From assembly GCF_003473485.1 (NCBI RefSeq), contig NC_053043.1:39966576-40030575 (forward strand): a stretch of DNA of 64,000 nucleotides, given 5' to 3'. This DNA comes from Medicago truncatula. Taxonomy: Eukaryota > Streptophyta > Magnoliopsida > Fabales > Fabaceae. The notes under the pieces were generated by a model. The model was not told the DNA's origin and did not search any database. It was given only the letters and a program-made list of their open reading frames with translations. Shown piece after piece: positions 45,418 through 62,519 of this stretch (positions within the stretch are counted from its first letter, which is position 1; each line of letters opens with the position of its first letter). The position numbers were made by a program, and so were the translations under genes.

Positions 45418-45681
45418 TTTCTATTTTGTCAGTATCAGATGATAAAATTTTGTATAAGTTTGATAATGACCCGAAAAATGTCTTTCCTTATGTAGTGGGA
45501 ATATAGTTGATGTAACACTATGGGAAAAATACTCCGTAACTTTATCATTTACCATCTATTTACCTTGAGTTCTTTGCTTCCATTTTGTAGTCAATGTCAA
45601 CCCAAATATATGTAACAATTGGTCAGGTTCGAGGCTGCTCATCAACCTACATCATCTGGTTGTTAAGAAGTTTAAGACTTA

Positions 45682-46652
45682 GGCCCCGTTTGGATAAACA
45701 GCTTATATAGATGCTTATAGCATTAGGGCTTATAACATTAGAGCTTACATCATAAGCTCTTATACTTGATAAGCTATTTATGTTTGGATATGTACACTAA
45801 AAAGTACTTACATAAATTGAAGTGTTTGGATGTGACATTACATAAGCAATTATCGAAATTTTAAATATTTTTAATTTAACAAAAAAATCAAAGAATCGAA
45901 CCACAATTATACAGATTTTTTTTGATAAAATTAATCAAGATGTAAAAGACAATATTATAATATATTAATTATAATTATATATATAGTATAATCAATATTC
46001 GTCCTTAAAAAAATATCAATATTCATATAAGACAAAATTAACATTTGAGGTGTAAATAAATAGTCTAAACATCATTATACACAAGTATAATAATATATGA
46101 TAAGCTTTCTTTTAAAAAAATATAATAATATAAATATAAACTTGAGAAATTATGATTGTAAACTTACCATATATATAGATATTAATGTACAGTTTATTAC
46201 CAAAAAATGACAAGTTAAGTTTGCTTTTTTTATTCAGTTTCATTTTGTTACGTAACAAAAAAAATAATAAAAATCATCCTTAAAAAAAAATCTTAGTTAC
46301 ATGTGTTACTTTAGTAAGATAAGTATATAGCAATTTTGTTACTCATGCACAACCAAAGATAACTAACATTATAATTAAAATATATGTTTTTTTTCTAAAA
46401 ACAAAAAAATAAAATAAAAAAATATGTTTTGAAAAAGTGGATCCAGAGATAATCGAAGGAGGTTACATAAATTCATAAGCTCCTTCTTAAGCCGGAGGGT
46501 AAGCTGAAAATTTAGGCTTATTAAAATATGGCATAAGCAGCTTATGAAACTATGATAAGCTATTTTTATTTATTTACCCAAACACCTTTAAAAAGGCTTA
46601 TGGGAGTAGATAAGCCCACATAAGTTCAAAATAAGTCAATCCAAACAGGGCC
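45682..46652. mobile_element. PIF/Harbinger-type element, 971 bp
   Basis: GGCCCCGTTTGGAT on the left and ATCCAAACAGGGCC on the right are inverted, flanked by TTA (45679-45681, 46653-46655). Subterminal GCTTAT/ATAAGC motifs occur in both arms. No transposase or Myb-like frame is present, so it is non-autonomous. Confidence 0.82.
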
Positions 46653-47122
46653 TTAGTAAGTTTGCATTATGATTTCACAATACAGTGTTAGAGTAACTTA
46701 TTATTTCACAATCCGATTTGATTGTTTTTTGACCATGTTTCTTGAATTGTTGTCGTGACCTTAACACTTCTCAAGCTCAGAGTCAAAGCTTCAGTTAGAA
46801 CTTAAGTCAGAGTTCGATTTCTTCTCAACGTACTTCATACAACGATCTTTCCAAACTGTCTCAGGTTAGGACAATTGCTGAATTTATAAACTTAGTCAAT
46901 GTCTTCTTTTTTTATGCACAAACATGCTTTGAGTTTTTTTACGCACGAATTAAAAATACATATTGCATTATTTTTTTATTTCATGTGCATATTTTGTGTT
47001 AGAAAACATATTGCATCACTATTTGGAAAACAACTAAATTCAATCCTAACCAGTTTGGATTGTATTATGAGAGTTGCTCCTATGAGGGGCATTTTAGTAA
47101 TTTTCTATTGATGGGGTGTGGT

Positions 47123-47698
47123 TAGAGGTGTCAAATGGGCCGGCCCAGCCCATTTATGATTGGGCCGTGAATTCTAGAGCCCGGCCCTGGTGGGCCATGG
47201 GCCAGCCCGGCCTGGCCCGTTTATGTTTTATTTTTAAAATTTATTCACTTTTTTTTTATGTATTTTCTTATGTATTAGTTACTCACCATTACTTTTTTGC
47301 TAAAATATGATTGGATGGACATAAAAATATAAATAATTTTTATATTAACATTGAATAATAATTAAACTCTAGATTATTCTTTCAATTAAATCAAATTAAT
47401 AGTTTATAAACTTTAAAATTTTAAAACTGTAATCTAAATTCATCCATATTTATTAAATTTATTTATTAAAATTTTTTTTTGTTAATAAATTTTAAATTAG
47501 TTGATAATGTTTTAAAAAAATAAAATGAAATATGGGCCGGCCCAAATTTTGTATGGCCCAAATGAGCTTGGGCAGAAAAACCCCGAGTGCATTTTTTGGT
47601 TAGTTTTTTAGGCCAAAAACATGGGCCAATGGCCGGCCCATGAGCCCGACCCATTTTTGACACCGGCCCATGAGCCCGGCCCATTTTTGACAGCTCTA
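47123..47698. mobile_element. Non-autonomous hAT element, 576 bp
   Basis: TAGAGGTGTCAAA on the left and TTTGACAGCTCTA on the right form a 13-bp terminal inverted repeat with one mismatch, inside a perfect 8-bp target-site duplication GGTGTGGT (47115-47122, 47699-47706). Subterminal GGGCCGGCCCA-type motifs repeat in both arms. It interrupts the second copy of the Helitron-head-like module. Frames inside are not genes. Confidence 0.9.
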
Positions 47699-48594
47699 GG
47701 TGTGGTTAGTGTCACCTCGTCATTTTTAGTTAGTCTATGAAACTTGCAATCTCTTTTATAAACCTAACTATTATGTAACGTTAATCTGCATATTGTTGGT
47801 TCCTTCATTGGTTCCAATTAGTATCATGTTAATTATAATGTTGTTTTCCTAATCTCTTAAACAAAATAAAACATGCTCTTTTCCTACAACAAATCTTTAT
47901 AATGCTTTGGTAAATGTTTTAGAAATGTACATATATATATATAACTTCTAATTAACACTGCAATTTGTTTTGTACCTAGAACTTTTCAAATGAGATATCA
48001 ATGACATTTCTAAAAGGAACACGGAAAACAATCACACTCATCGACAAACAAGCTCAAAAAAGGTATAAGTGTCGCTTGATAACGACAAAGAGAGCCAGTT
48101 ATAAAAAATACTTAGGCGGCCAATGATTCAAATTTGCCGAGAACAGATGTTAGAGGTAGGTGATAAGTTAATTTTTGATCTAGAGAAGCCACCTAAAAAT
48201 ATGCACGTTCAAATCGTTCCCAAATAAAGATTTGGTGTTCATGATCCGCACTTTCAACAGATCACCTTAACTCTAATCCTAGACTAGATTATATTCACTC
48301 ACCGATGCTACTTCTTTGCTTGATTTCATTTGATGTAAATATGGGTATCAATCCTTTTTTGGTAACTCTATAACAACAACACTCTTTTTTATAATTTTGG
48401 ATAATATGTAAATTCACACATCATTGGTTTCTTTATTGGTTCCAATTGTTTTCATCCTAAATATTATGTCAATTTGTATTCTCATAAACTGATTATATAC
48501 TCTCTTAATCAGCTCATACATATTTTATGATGAATCACAATGTTCCGTCGTTTTAATATCTCTTCTTTCGAAGAATTTTTTTTATCGAATACGT

Positions 48595-48629
48595 TATTGA
48601 ACCCGTGCGAAGCACGGGTTTGTAACTAG
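48595..48629 (+). mobile_element. Helitron 3' terminus
   Basis: A hairpin ACCCGTGCGAAGCACGGGT (48601-48619) is followed 6 bases later by CTAG and then T, the hairpin-plus-CTRR|T ending that defines rolling-circle Helitrons. The host element probably begins at 44243 or at a related head near 47080. No Rep/helicase coding is seen, so it is non-autonomous. Confidence 0.72.
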
Positions 48630-48639
48630 TTTTTACCTA

Positions 48640-49325
48640 AAAATAAATTACATGTTAACCAAAATCGGCAAGCATTTAGGGATAGGGAATTCATCTCAGA
48701 TGACGGGTTAAACAAGCATGGATACAAGCAAATATATATTAGTCAAGTCTTTCTCGAGTCTACTGAGGAGTATGAAGGTCGTGAAGACATCAGTCTTGGT
48801 TAAAATTCAATGGAACTGGACAACTGGGCAATCAACTCATGCCTCATGTTTCCAGCGCCGCTAACCGAAAGTGGATATGAGCCACATTTTTAGGAAAGTT
48901 TCATGCGTATAGATAGTTGCAACGGTACACGCCGAGAAGTGGAAGACTGCAATTCAAAAGTGGGGTGCCACGTACCCCTCATTGGGGAAAGACTCACGCA
49001 GTACCTGCGAAAATAACTAAGCAAGACTAATTTTTGTAGGTCACATCATTTTGACCGGTAGGATTATTGTTTGCCTATATATACTGAACTTGTACATTTT
49101 ATTCAACACACAATCAATCAAATTAGCTATTGTACGCATTTTTATCTCTTTATTTTTATTTTATACACTTATGGGATTAGTAGCTCAAAACCCAAAAATA
49201 TTGTATTTAACACTCTTTGGAGCAGTTAAAGAACTCATAATTGAGAGATAGAGTTCATTCCTCAACGCAACCGCTTGAAGAAAGAGAATCAGTGTTGAGA
49301 GTCATTAGGTGATACATCAGCTAAC
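48640..49325. mobile_element. LTR-like remnant, second copy
   Basis: It matches the two halves at 16540-16850 and 17710-18097 in the same order (CTCGAGTCTACTG, AAATTCAATGGAACTGGACAA, CACATCATTTTGACCGG, TTTGCCTATATATA, ACACAATCAATCAAAT, GGAGCAGTTAAAGAAC, TAGAGTTCATTCCTCAACG, ACATCAGCTAACTTT). It shows the uninterrupted arrangement into which plastid DNA was inserted at the other locus. Confidence 0.5.
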
Positions 49326-49630
49326 TTTCAAGTTCAAAACTATTAGGTTGGAGCTATGTGTGTTCAAGCCTTACATAATGAAGATTATGAACCACGGGGC
49401 AGTCCAAAATACAAATAAATTGCGTCTAACATAGCTAATGTAGTGTGAAGTTAGTTAAGTCCAATTTTAGAAGGAAAGGATGATGGATCATGATAGAAAA
49501 TTTGGGGAATCATTGTGACTTGTGTGGGGATGCTAAGTTATGGTAAATGTTGTGCTTGTCTTAAGACAAATTTTACCCCAAAGTTTTAGGAAAAAAAAAT
49601 CAATATAGTTTGAAAACATGTCCCTATAAT

Positions 49631-49922
49631 CAGTGGCGGGGTCAGAAATTTTATAGAGTCTGGGCAAAAACTTTATCGCAAAATGTTACATCCTTCATGC
49701 AAATAATTTCACATTTCCTGTGGATCCTAAAATCCTATGGTATTACCTCACCTGAGAACCTAAATCTTTGGAAAAATCTGCAGGAAATGTTTCTCCTGCA
49801 GAATTTTCACAAAAATTCGCAGGAAAAACTAAAAATTCTAGTAATGACTGAGCTTGCTACAAAGAAAGTTGGAGCTAAGTCTGGGCTAGTGCCCAGGTTA
49901 GCTGAGGGTGGCTCCGCCCCTG
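49631..49922. mobile_element. hAT-like MITE, 292 bp
   Basis: CAGTGGCGGGGTCAG and the complement of GGTGGCTCCGCCCCTG form the ends. CCTATAAT (49623-49630) and CCTATAAC (49923-49930) make an 8-bp target-site duplication with one mismatch. An open frame of 111 codons across it is not a gene. Confidence 0.7.
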
Positions 49923-50145
49923 CCTATAACGGCACCAAAGTTTAAGATAACCTCCCTTTAAAGCATGTGGTCCTTACTACCGTATATAGCCCACTAAATC
50001 AACGAGATCATTCCATACTAAATTTGTATAAGGGGAGTGCTCATATTCATATTAGTTTCTAAGGGATAGAACAGACAAAACTTAGGACATTTCAAGGGGA
50101 TTTATTTTCAACAATAACAACAAATTTTTCACGCGCAAGTATTTC

Positions 50146-51038
50146 GGATTTGGATCCTCGGCAGCCAAACTCTCTCCTGTCATCTTGCTGCCTAACACCA
50201 ACCGTTAGATCCACTTTGCTTAAAATGTTAAATGCGCATTAAATCTGTTTTCAAGGCTACACATATTTATTGTTTTCAATATACATACTCCAGCACATAT
50301 TAATAATATACCCCGTATTCAAAGTTTCTTTGTTGATAAAATATTCACAATGTTAAGACTAATTAAAAATATCCCTAAATAAAAGACCAAGTAAAATACA
50401 TGTTCCCATAGTACATCAAATAATAATAAAAAATGTATATACCCTCTCCGTCTTTATATATAAGCATCCAGAGGTAAGTAGAATTTGACAAAAAATTGTT
50501 GTAAACAGGAATCTAAGTCATGTTCTCCTAACTAATTTATGTTTGGTGAGTTTATTAACCACCAGAGCTCAACTAAATTGTTTGGTTAAATGAAGATGAA
50601 ATAATTGACTTAGTAAAACAGTGTTGTTTTATAAGTTAATTCAAGTAAGTTATAGTTTAAAGTTTGCAGGTTAAAACTTATAACTATTCACCTTTACATA
50701 TTTATATTATTTATACGCTAATCCAACCTCTAATTTTATCAAACACTATAAAAAGAATGTTAGCACCAAATTATAAAATAAATTAAAACCTAGTATGATA
50801 AAAAAAAAAAAAATTAATATGTAAAGGTGTACTATACAAAGCCAAATTAAAATAGTAGGATGACCGAAAATAATTAATTTACACCATACACCATTGAATT
50901 TAGTGTTTTTTCTTTTTCAATGAGCTATTGATATTTGATAGCACTTTAGCCGAATCTGAACGATAACAAGTGGATCCAACGGCTGATGTAAGGCAGCAAG
51001 ATGGCAGCAGAGAGTTTGGTAGCCGAGGATCCAAATCC
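50146..51038. mobile_element. Mutator-like element, 893 bp
   Basis: Ends GGATTTGGATCCTCGG and CCGAGGATCCAAATCC are perfect inverted repeats that extend, imperfectly, to about 75 bp (CCAAACTCTC..., ATCTTGCTGCC...). The 9-bp target-site duplication AAGTATTTC is exact (50137-50145, 51039-51047). The interior is AT-rich without a transposase. Confidence 0.9.
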
Positions 51039-51055
51039 AAGTATTTCATATTGGT

Positions 51056-51765
51056 TTTTTTTTTTTTTTCTTTCTAAAAGCCAAATGTATTGAGAGGGAA
51101 AAAAAAAAAGCACAAGAAGTGTCTGAATCAAAGGATAGAGATACAAAATGATGTTTGGTCCAAAAACAAAGAACTAATCCAACAACCATCAAAGATTGCA
51201 AAAAATCAAATCAGAGATAAAAAGCCTAACCAACAAAGCACATAAAAAAGGGCACAAACCACCATTAAGATAGAAGCTTAACCTAATCAATAATACAATG
51301 ATTAGTTTCTTCCTCATTAGAAAAACCAAATTATTGTGAGCCTTCCATATAGACCACAAACAAGCACACCAAATCATCGCAACACCTTTTCCTTCAATTT
51401 CCTTCCCCCGCCAAGTAAACCACAAAACACAAGAGCATGATTAAACACATTTAGGGGAAAAGTAGTGTTTATCCCCAATCAATTTAAAACATCAAACCAA
51501 ACAGAGCCAAAAATAGGACAATCGATAAATAAAAGATGAATTGATTCGTTAACATCACAACCACCCGTACATGAGTATGAGATCAAGTTGTCTATTCTGC
51601 ACCACACTAAATTATCCTTTGTGTGCAATTTGTTCTTCAATAGTCTCCAAACAAAAAGTGCTACCTCTAAAGGCACGACTTTGTTCTAGACTAAATCGCC
51701 GGAAGTACAATCCTCAACCACACTTCCACTTGAAAGTGATTTATAAGCACTTTTAACAATACACT
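51056..51765 (-). pseudogene. LINE (L1-type) 3' remnant
   Basis: Minus-strand frames show VPLEVALFVWRLLKNKLHTKDNLVW, a CTGGCDVNESIHLLFIDCPIFGSVW zinc-binding module (zf-RVT, downstream of reverse transcriptase in plant L1 elements) and LWSIWKAHNNLVF. An A-tail is seen as the T-run at 51056-51070, marking the 3' end. Stops separate the frames and the reverse transcriptase itself is missing. It abuts the MULE at 50146-51038. Confidence 0.8.
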
Positions 51766-51937
51766 CGTCGCAATTCTCATTTCCCCACATCCACATGTTA
51801 GATACATTAACATCAAAGAACAATCAATTAATAGAGAATCACATTCCCCAACTAATTCCCTCTCCCATTGAAATAAAATCCTTCTCCTTAATCACCCCAC
51901 CTATTGCATGCATCTACTTCATTGAACAACATATTTA

Positions 51938-52819
51938 GGGTTCGTTTGATGCGCAAGATAGGATAGAGACATGACATGATATAAAATTGGATAGAGATAT
52001 TATAGGATATAGACATGATAACACTTATCCTATTATGTGTTTGATGCGCACATGATAAGCATCAGGATAACAATATTTTATCATATTAAATTACAAAATT
52101 ACCCTTATAATCAATAACATTTTTAATAGATTTTCATATTATACATATTATAATAGCATCAAAGAATAGATGAAAAAATTGAAATCCATTGATGGCCATA
52201 AAAAAAAAAAACAAAATAAAAAGGAATCTGAAAAGAAAAGAAAAAAGAATAGAAATCTAAAAATAAAAGAAGAGGAAAGTTCAAATCCATAAAAAAAGAA
52301 AAAAATATGAATTTAAAAGAAAAAAAGGAAAACAAATCGGAAAGAAAAAAAAAAAGATGAATTTAACAAATTGAATTTTCAAAATGATTATCCACAACAT
52401 ACCAAAAGATAGAAGGAATAAAAATTGATCATGATAAACAAAAAATTGAAGGAATAGAAATGATAAACAAAAAATAAAAGGAGTGTAAATTGATAAAGAA
52501 AAATAGAAGTCCAAAAAAAGAAGAAGAAAAATAAAACGGAATCTATAAAAAAAATTGAAATCAATAATAAAAATGGAGAATTTAGAAAAAAGAGGAAGAA
52601 GATGATGGGAATGGATGAATGATTATATAAGAGGTGCAAGAAAGATGAGGGAAAAATAACTCACCTAAATTTAGGATAGAAAATAGAAAGGAGTGATTGG
52701 ATAAGATAAATAAAAGGAATAATTTATCATATCTCATCGTTGTACCAAACAGAAAATTAGGATAGGATAGGATATGCCAATCATATCTTATCTCTCTATC
52801 ATACGCATCAAATAGACTC
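51938..52819. mobile_element. PIF/Harbinger-type element, 882 bp
   Basis: GGGTTCGTTTGATGCG and CGCATCAAATAGACTC are inverted ends flanked by TTA (51935-51937, 52820-52822). Subterminal GATAGGATA/TATCCTATC motifs recur in both orientations. The middle (52200-52600) is A-rich low complexity; leucine/phenylalanine-rich frames there are artefacts. Confidence 0.82.
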
Positions 52820-53083
52820 TTATGGTGGTTACCTCTAGGCACTAGATAAACTATAAAGTGGTGAATGATAATGTGAGAGTGTTTGAGAGTGTCGAACATA
52901 ATATTATACTCCTTTTCCGTTAAAGTGGTGAAATTAATGTGAGAGTGATAAATTAACCAAAGAGCTTAACGCTCTCACATTAGTTTATCATATTTTGTCT
53001 CTCTATTATACGTATCAAATAAACTCTTACGATGGTTACCTCTAGGCACTAGATAAACTATAAAGTGGTGAATGATAAATTAT
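52791..53083. repeat. Direct duplication of the element's right edge and flank
   Basis: About 86 bp from 52791 (CTCTCTATCATACGCATC...GGTTACCTCTAGGCACTAGATAAAC) recurs at 52999-53083, 208 bp away. Between them GTGAGAGTG and CGCTCTCACATTA can pair. The second copy is a terminus without an element. Confidence 0.8.
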
Positions 53084-53219
53084 AAGAATAGTTCTTATTT
53101 TAACAACTTTTTAAAAATATGAATACTATTATTCCTTCAAAATAGTCTTTGTAAATATAAATAAAGACTATAAGAAAATAATTTTTTTGTAGAGATTAAA
53201 CTTGTAATTTTGTAAAGAT

Positions 53220-53580
53220 TCTTTTTTTTTTTTAAGAAATCAAAATGGAATTAAATAATACACCAAATAGCAGTCCCTAAGCGGAAGGTGTGCCTAGGAA
53301 ACCACTAAAAGTTACAAGTGTTTAAAAAATACAACAACCAGAGCTAACACTAGCTAGCCAAGCCTAAACAAGCAAAAGAGTCTGACCACCATCTCTGCGT
53401 ACCATAAACAAACACAACATTTTTAGCTTTCAGCCACCCCAAAAATAACAATTTAACCTTATCTAACAATTAAGGGACAAGATTAACGAACTTATTGAAA
53501 AGACAGTTGTTACGTTCACTCCACAAAACCCAAGAACACAAAAGCCAAATAAGCTGTAAGAACGATCTTTTAGCTTTACC
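53220..53580 (-). pseudogene. Second LINE 3' remnant
   Basis: Minus-strand codons read WVLWSERNN, LDKVKLLFLGWLKAKN, FVYG and WWSDSFACLGL, the usual 3' end of plant L1 ORF2, ending in an A-tail (T-run at 53221-53234). Only about 350 bp remain. Confidence 0.7.
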
Positions 53581-54026
53581 AACATTTAGATATATTAAAT
53601 AATTTATGTATTTGGTTTAGATTCTCGACTAGATACATACGTTATTTAATATATTTAAAAAATCAACTTTATATTGTAAATAGGATCGGAGGAAGCACTA
53701 TTTAACCTCATTTTTTTCTTTTGTAAATACATCAGAAGAAGTTCTATTTAACCTCATTTTTTTATCTAGTTGACTCTATAGTAGAATGAAAGCGTGTGGG
53801 CCAATAAACAATGGTGACAAATAAAAAGAGTCAAGAAGTGCGTTGTGAATTTGCGAACACTATTTTGTTCCTCCTATATAATAAGACGAGAAATTTATTT
53901 CCATAAAGAGACGAGAGGGGAAAAAGCGTCAAAAGACCAATTTGACCTTGGATCTTCTTCTTCTTCCTTTCTCTCGCCTTCGTTTTCTTCAACTTCCCTT
54001 TCCGATTCGTTCTTGAAGCAATCACC

Positions 54027-59142
<5,116 letters not shown>

Positions 59143-59379
59143 TTGGTTTGTTGAACAAGGCTGGCTGCCGTGTAGCATATAGAAAGATTAGATGAAAATT
59201 ACAGGAACTGCACTTCTTTTTTTGATTTTTCCCTTGGCCAATCCGTGGGTCTGTAAACCATTTGTAGAGCTAATTCAGTTTTCACCTCTTTTGTCTTGGG
59301 GTGATTTCTTCATTCATCAGAAGGTGTATTCACTTTTTACAATAAAAGTGAAATATTGATTATATATACCTTCCTTTGC

Positions 59380-61000
59380 TTCTCCCTCTTTTATCTGATG
59401 GTAAACATATTTTTGATGTTTGGTCTCTCAGCTTACCATATACGAAATTTTATTCTTATATAGTAATTTTGTGCTTAAGACTTGGAAATGGAAACTGGGT
59501 TTAACGTATATGATATTTCTGTGTTCTTAAGTCTGTGTTTCTTAAGAAGTTATTCAATTGAGTTTAGAAAAGAAAAGAAGTTATTCAATTGCTCTAAATC
59601 ACGCTAATTGCTCATAAACGTAGCTTGTGCGCGCAGTTGGAATTGCATGCAATTGTGTGCAGTCATAACCCTATGACTACGTGTAATCACATGTATTTTG
59701 ACGGTTCTATTAAGATTGGATGGTCTAGAATTTAAGATTGATTTTTTAATTTCAAAGAAAATCAAAATTTACTTCAAAATTTAGATTGCTGGATCTTAAA
59801 CAGAGGATTCAGATGCGTCCTGTATGTGATAATTCTTTTTATTAATAATAGTAACATTAATAACCAAATTACAACTGTCTCAAGGTTTTTTTTTTTTTTT
59901 AAGTCAAGTTTTAACCATAAAGATGACTAATAACATACGTAATCCTTTATTTATCCTTCAATGAAATGTTGTCGTTTAGTAATCATATAAACATGTATAA
60001 AACTATTAATGAAAACCAAGTTAATTACTATGAACTTGAGTAAATATATGATATCAATTGACGTAGAGACATTTTAGTCAGTATTTTTATTTTTTTTGGT
60101 ACAGTTTAATCAGTATTTTTTAACGAAAGAGAATTGTGTCATGTATAAATTAGCTACTAAATGAAGAGATTATAATGTCCTCTATTTATATGTAAAGTCG
60201 GAGAATAAATGATTTTATTCATCCTTTGACAAAGCCAATGGGGAGGAAATCAACATGCGAAATGTTAAGGGTATATGGTGTATGTCTTAAGCCAATTAAA
60301 ATTAACAAGTGATAGTAACTCAACTCTTATGATTGGAGATCTCATAAATAAGATTCAATGTAGTAAGAACAAGTCACTTGTTACTTATGTTGACATTAAA
60401 ATCAATTTCTTCTTTTGTAGTAAAAGAAATTCATAAAAGAAATTCATATTCCTCCCCAGACCACCGGAAGAAAAAAAAAGTTCCGAAAATTCCACTTTTA
60501 ATTGGTACAAGAAGAAATTGATTTTCTCATTCTCCATTCTCATATATATGTTATAACGTGTCACGTATCTAATCATTTGACGGTGCCATACTATTGACTA
60601 AATATAGCATAATTAATACTCCTAGATCCATCTTTACATCATGACGCAAATTTACCAAACTTCTTGCTCATATTTTTATCACTCACTAACAAAATAAGAC
60701 AAGTACAGTACGTAAGTATAATCCACTCCATGCATGCATATTCCTTCGACTTAGATGATAACAAAATGCAATATAACTAGTCTAGCAAGTTGAACACATA
60801 TCACTTTGTATTTAATTAATCAGGTTTTAGTAATAATATTTAATTTTGTGACGTCTAACATAAATATAAAAAATAGTGCAATTGATGCAAATATGCATCT
60901 TACATTATAAAAAACTTCGAATTATGATTTGGTCATACGTGGAGGGACACGTCACAGGTGCTATTTCATTAGAGTGTAGGTGCTATTTCATATACAAATA
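59380..61000. other. Intergenic, no gene seen
   Basis: Non-coding. GAATTGCATGCAATT and neighbouring TGTGTGCAGTCATA...TGACTACGTGTAATCACA (59637-59695) are palindromic and may be a decayed element. AAGAAGTTATTCAATTG is repeated at about 59543 and 59577. Confidence 0.4.
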
Positions 61001-61008
61001 AATAAAAT

Positions 61009-61554
61009 GGTTAATTACATTTTTGGTCCTTGCATTTTGACCAACTCACGAAATTGATCATACCTCTTTTAAATCGAACAAAATCGTCCCTAAACTATAT
61101 GATTTTTGCAGTTTTAGTCCTATCTCCCTATTTTCAACTCCAGAAACGCATAGAAATGACAGTTTTAGTCCAGCCACCTATGCTCAACCATGAAATAAAC
61201 AAGGAATAAATCACGTGGGTACAAGGAATCTACTTTGTTCAGTACACAAACCAAGAAAAACCCTAATTTCTAAGACATGTTTCAGGTATATAACATGTCT
61301 CGGAAATTAGGTTAGTGTGCTGAATAAAGTAGATTCCTTGTACCCACATGTTTTATTCTTTGTTTATTTCAGGTTGAGCATAGGTGGTTGGACTAAAACT
61401 GTCATTTCTGTGCGTTTCTAGAGTTGGAAATAGGGAGATAGGACTAAAACTGCAAAAAAACATTTAGTTTAAAGACGATTTTGTTCGATTTAAAAAAGAT
61501 AGGACCATTTTCGTGAGTTGGTCAAAATGGTAGGACCAAAAGTGTAATTAAGCC
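61009..61554. mobile_element. Near-palindromic TIR element, 546 bp
   Basis: GGTTAATTACA...TTTGGTCC...TTTTGACCAACTCACGAAA on the left is mirrored on the right through almost the whole length; the arms meet near 61290. TAAATAAAAT (60999-61008) is repeated exactly at 61555-61564, a 10-bp target-site duplication in the Mutator-like range. No coding capacity. Confidence 0.8.
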
Positions 61555-61565
61555 TAAATAAAATG

Positions 61566-62150
61566 AAGGGTAATTTAGGTAATAGAAATTATTTTTTAAA
61601 ATGAAATTAGGTGATCAAATATTGTTTTAAATATACATAATGTAGTTAACTATTGATTAAAAATTACTCTAAAGAAAGTATATATGGGAGTAAATGAAAG
61701 TTTTTTTTTACTTTAACCATAAATGATTTTGTATATTTATTAGTGTTCACGTATGTAAACAAAAAATACAAAAAGTGAGCATTTTAGTGGAGGAACTCCA
61801 AAAATACTTTGAAATAAACTAAGATAAAAATAAACTATTTAAGCTAGAATAAAAATGTTGGAGTTTCCTCTGAAGTGCCTTCTTTTATATATAGTTTTTA
61901 CTTTCAAACCGAATAAGCCACTCATTATCACTCATGCCCATTAGGTCGTGTCTTAGAGTCTCTCATTCCTCATATATACGACAACGCGTGAAACTGGATG
62001 TCCTTTTTCAATGCAACTCGTTCTTCCATGACGTGTGGAGCTAAACGCGCTTCAAAGACTTGGTTTGTTCGCATAGTACACATGGTAAATCATGAAGCAC
62101 TTGACAAGGAGTACAACAAGTTGAATTGCATTGTCGAGTCAACGGAAAGA
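61566..62150. other. Intergenic, no gene seen
   Basis: AT-rich to about 61900, then more balanced. A 69-codon frame (61998-62207) runs into the minisatellite and shows no domain I recognise. Confidence 0.4.
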
Positions 62151-62154
62151 TTGA

Positions 62155-62512
62155 TATGGTTAAGTCGAGTTAGGCTTGAACTGAATGGTCATGCAAGTGT
62201 TGAGTGAGTCTTGGTTGATTGAGGTGAAGTGGGTATGACATGAATGGTAAAGTTAGGACCTGATTAGTTGAGGCGAGTTAGGCATGATCTGAATGGTCAA
62301 ACTAATGTTAAGTAGGACCTAACTAATTAAAGTGAGTTAGACATAACATGAATTGTCTAGCTATTGTTGAGTAGGATCTGACTAGTCGAGGTGAACTAGG
62401 CATGACGTGATCATCATAGTTAAACTGGTGTTGATGAGTAGGGGATGATAGGTTGAAGTGAGACGGGCATGACTTGAATGGTTAAATTAGTGTTAAGTAT
62501 GACTTGACTGTC
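62155..62512. repeat. Minisatellite, about 59-bp unit, six degenerate copies
   Basis: The series GTCGAGTTAGGC, GAATGGTCA, GTGTTGAGT, AGGACCTGATTAG, AGGCGAGTTAGGCATGA, AAGTAGGACCTAACTA and GAGTAGGATCTGACTAG recurs every 58-68 bases. Copies are about 70-85% alike by eye. No frame persists across them. Confidence 0.75.
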
Positions 62513-62519
62513 ACACTAA

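Noticed and set aside
45201..45506. Tyr-Ile repeat proteins on both strands
   Set aside because: Direct translation of a TA microsatellite.
47116..47684. Gly/Pro-rich open frames
   Set aside because: They translate the GGGCC-rich subterminal repeats of a hAT element.
52281..52899. Phe/Leu-rich hydrophobic frames resembling membrane proteins
   Set aside because: Antisense of A-rich low-complexity filler in a PIF element.
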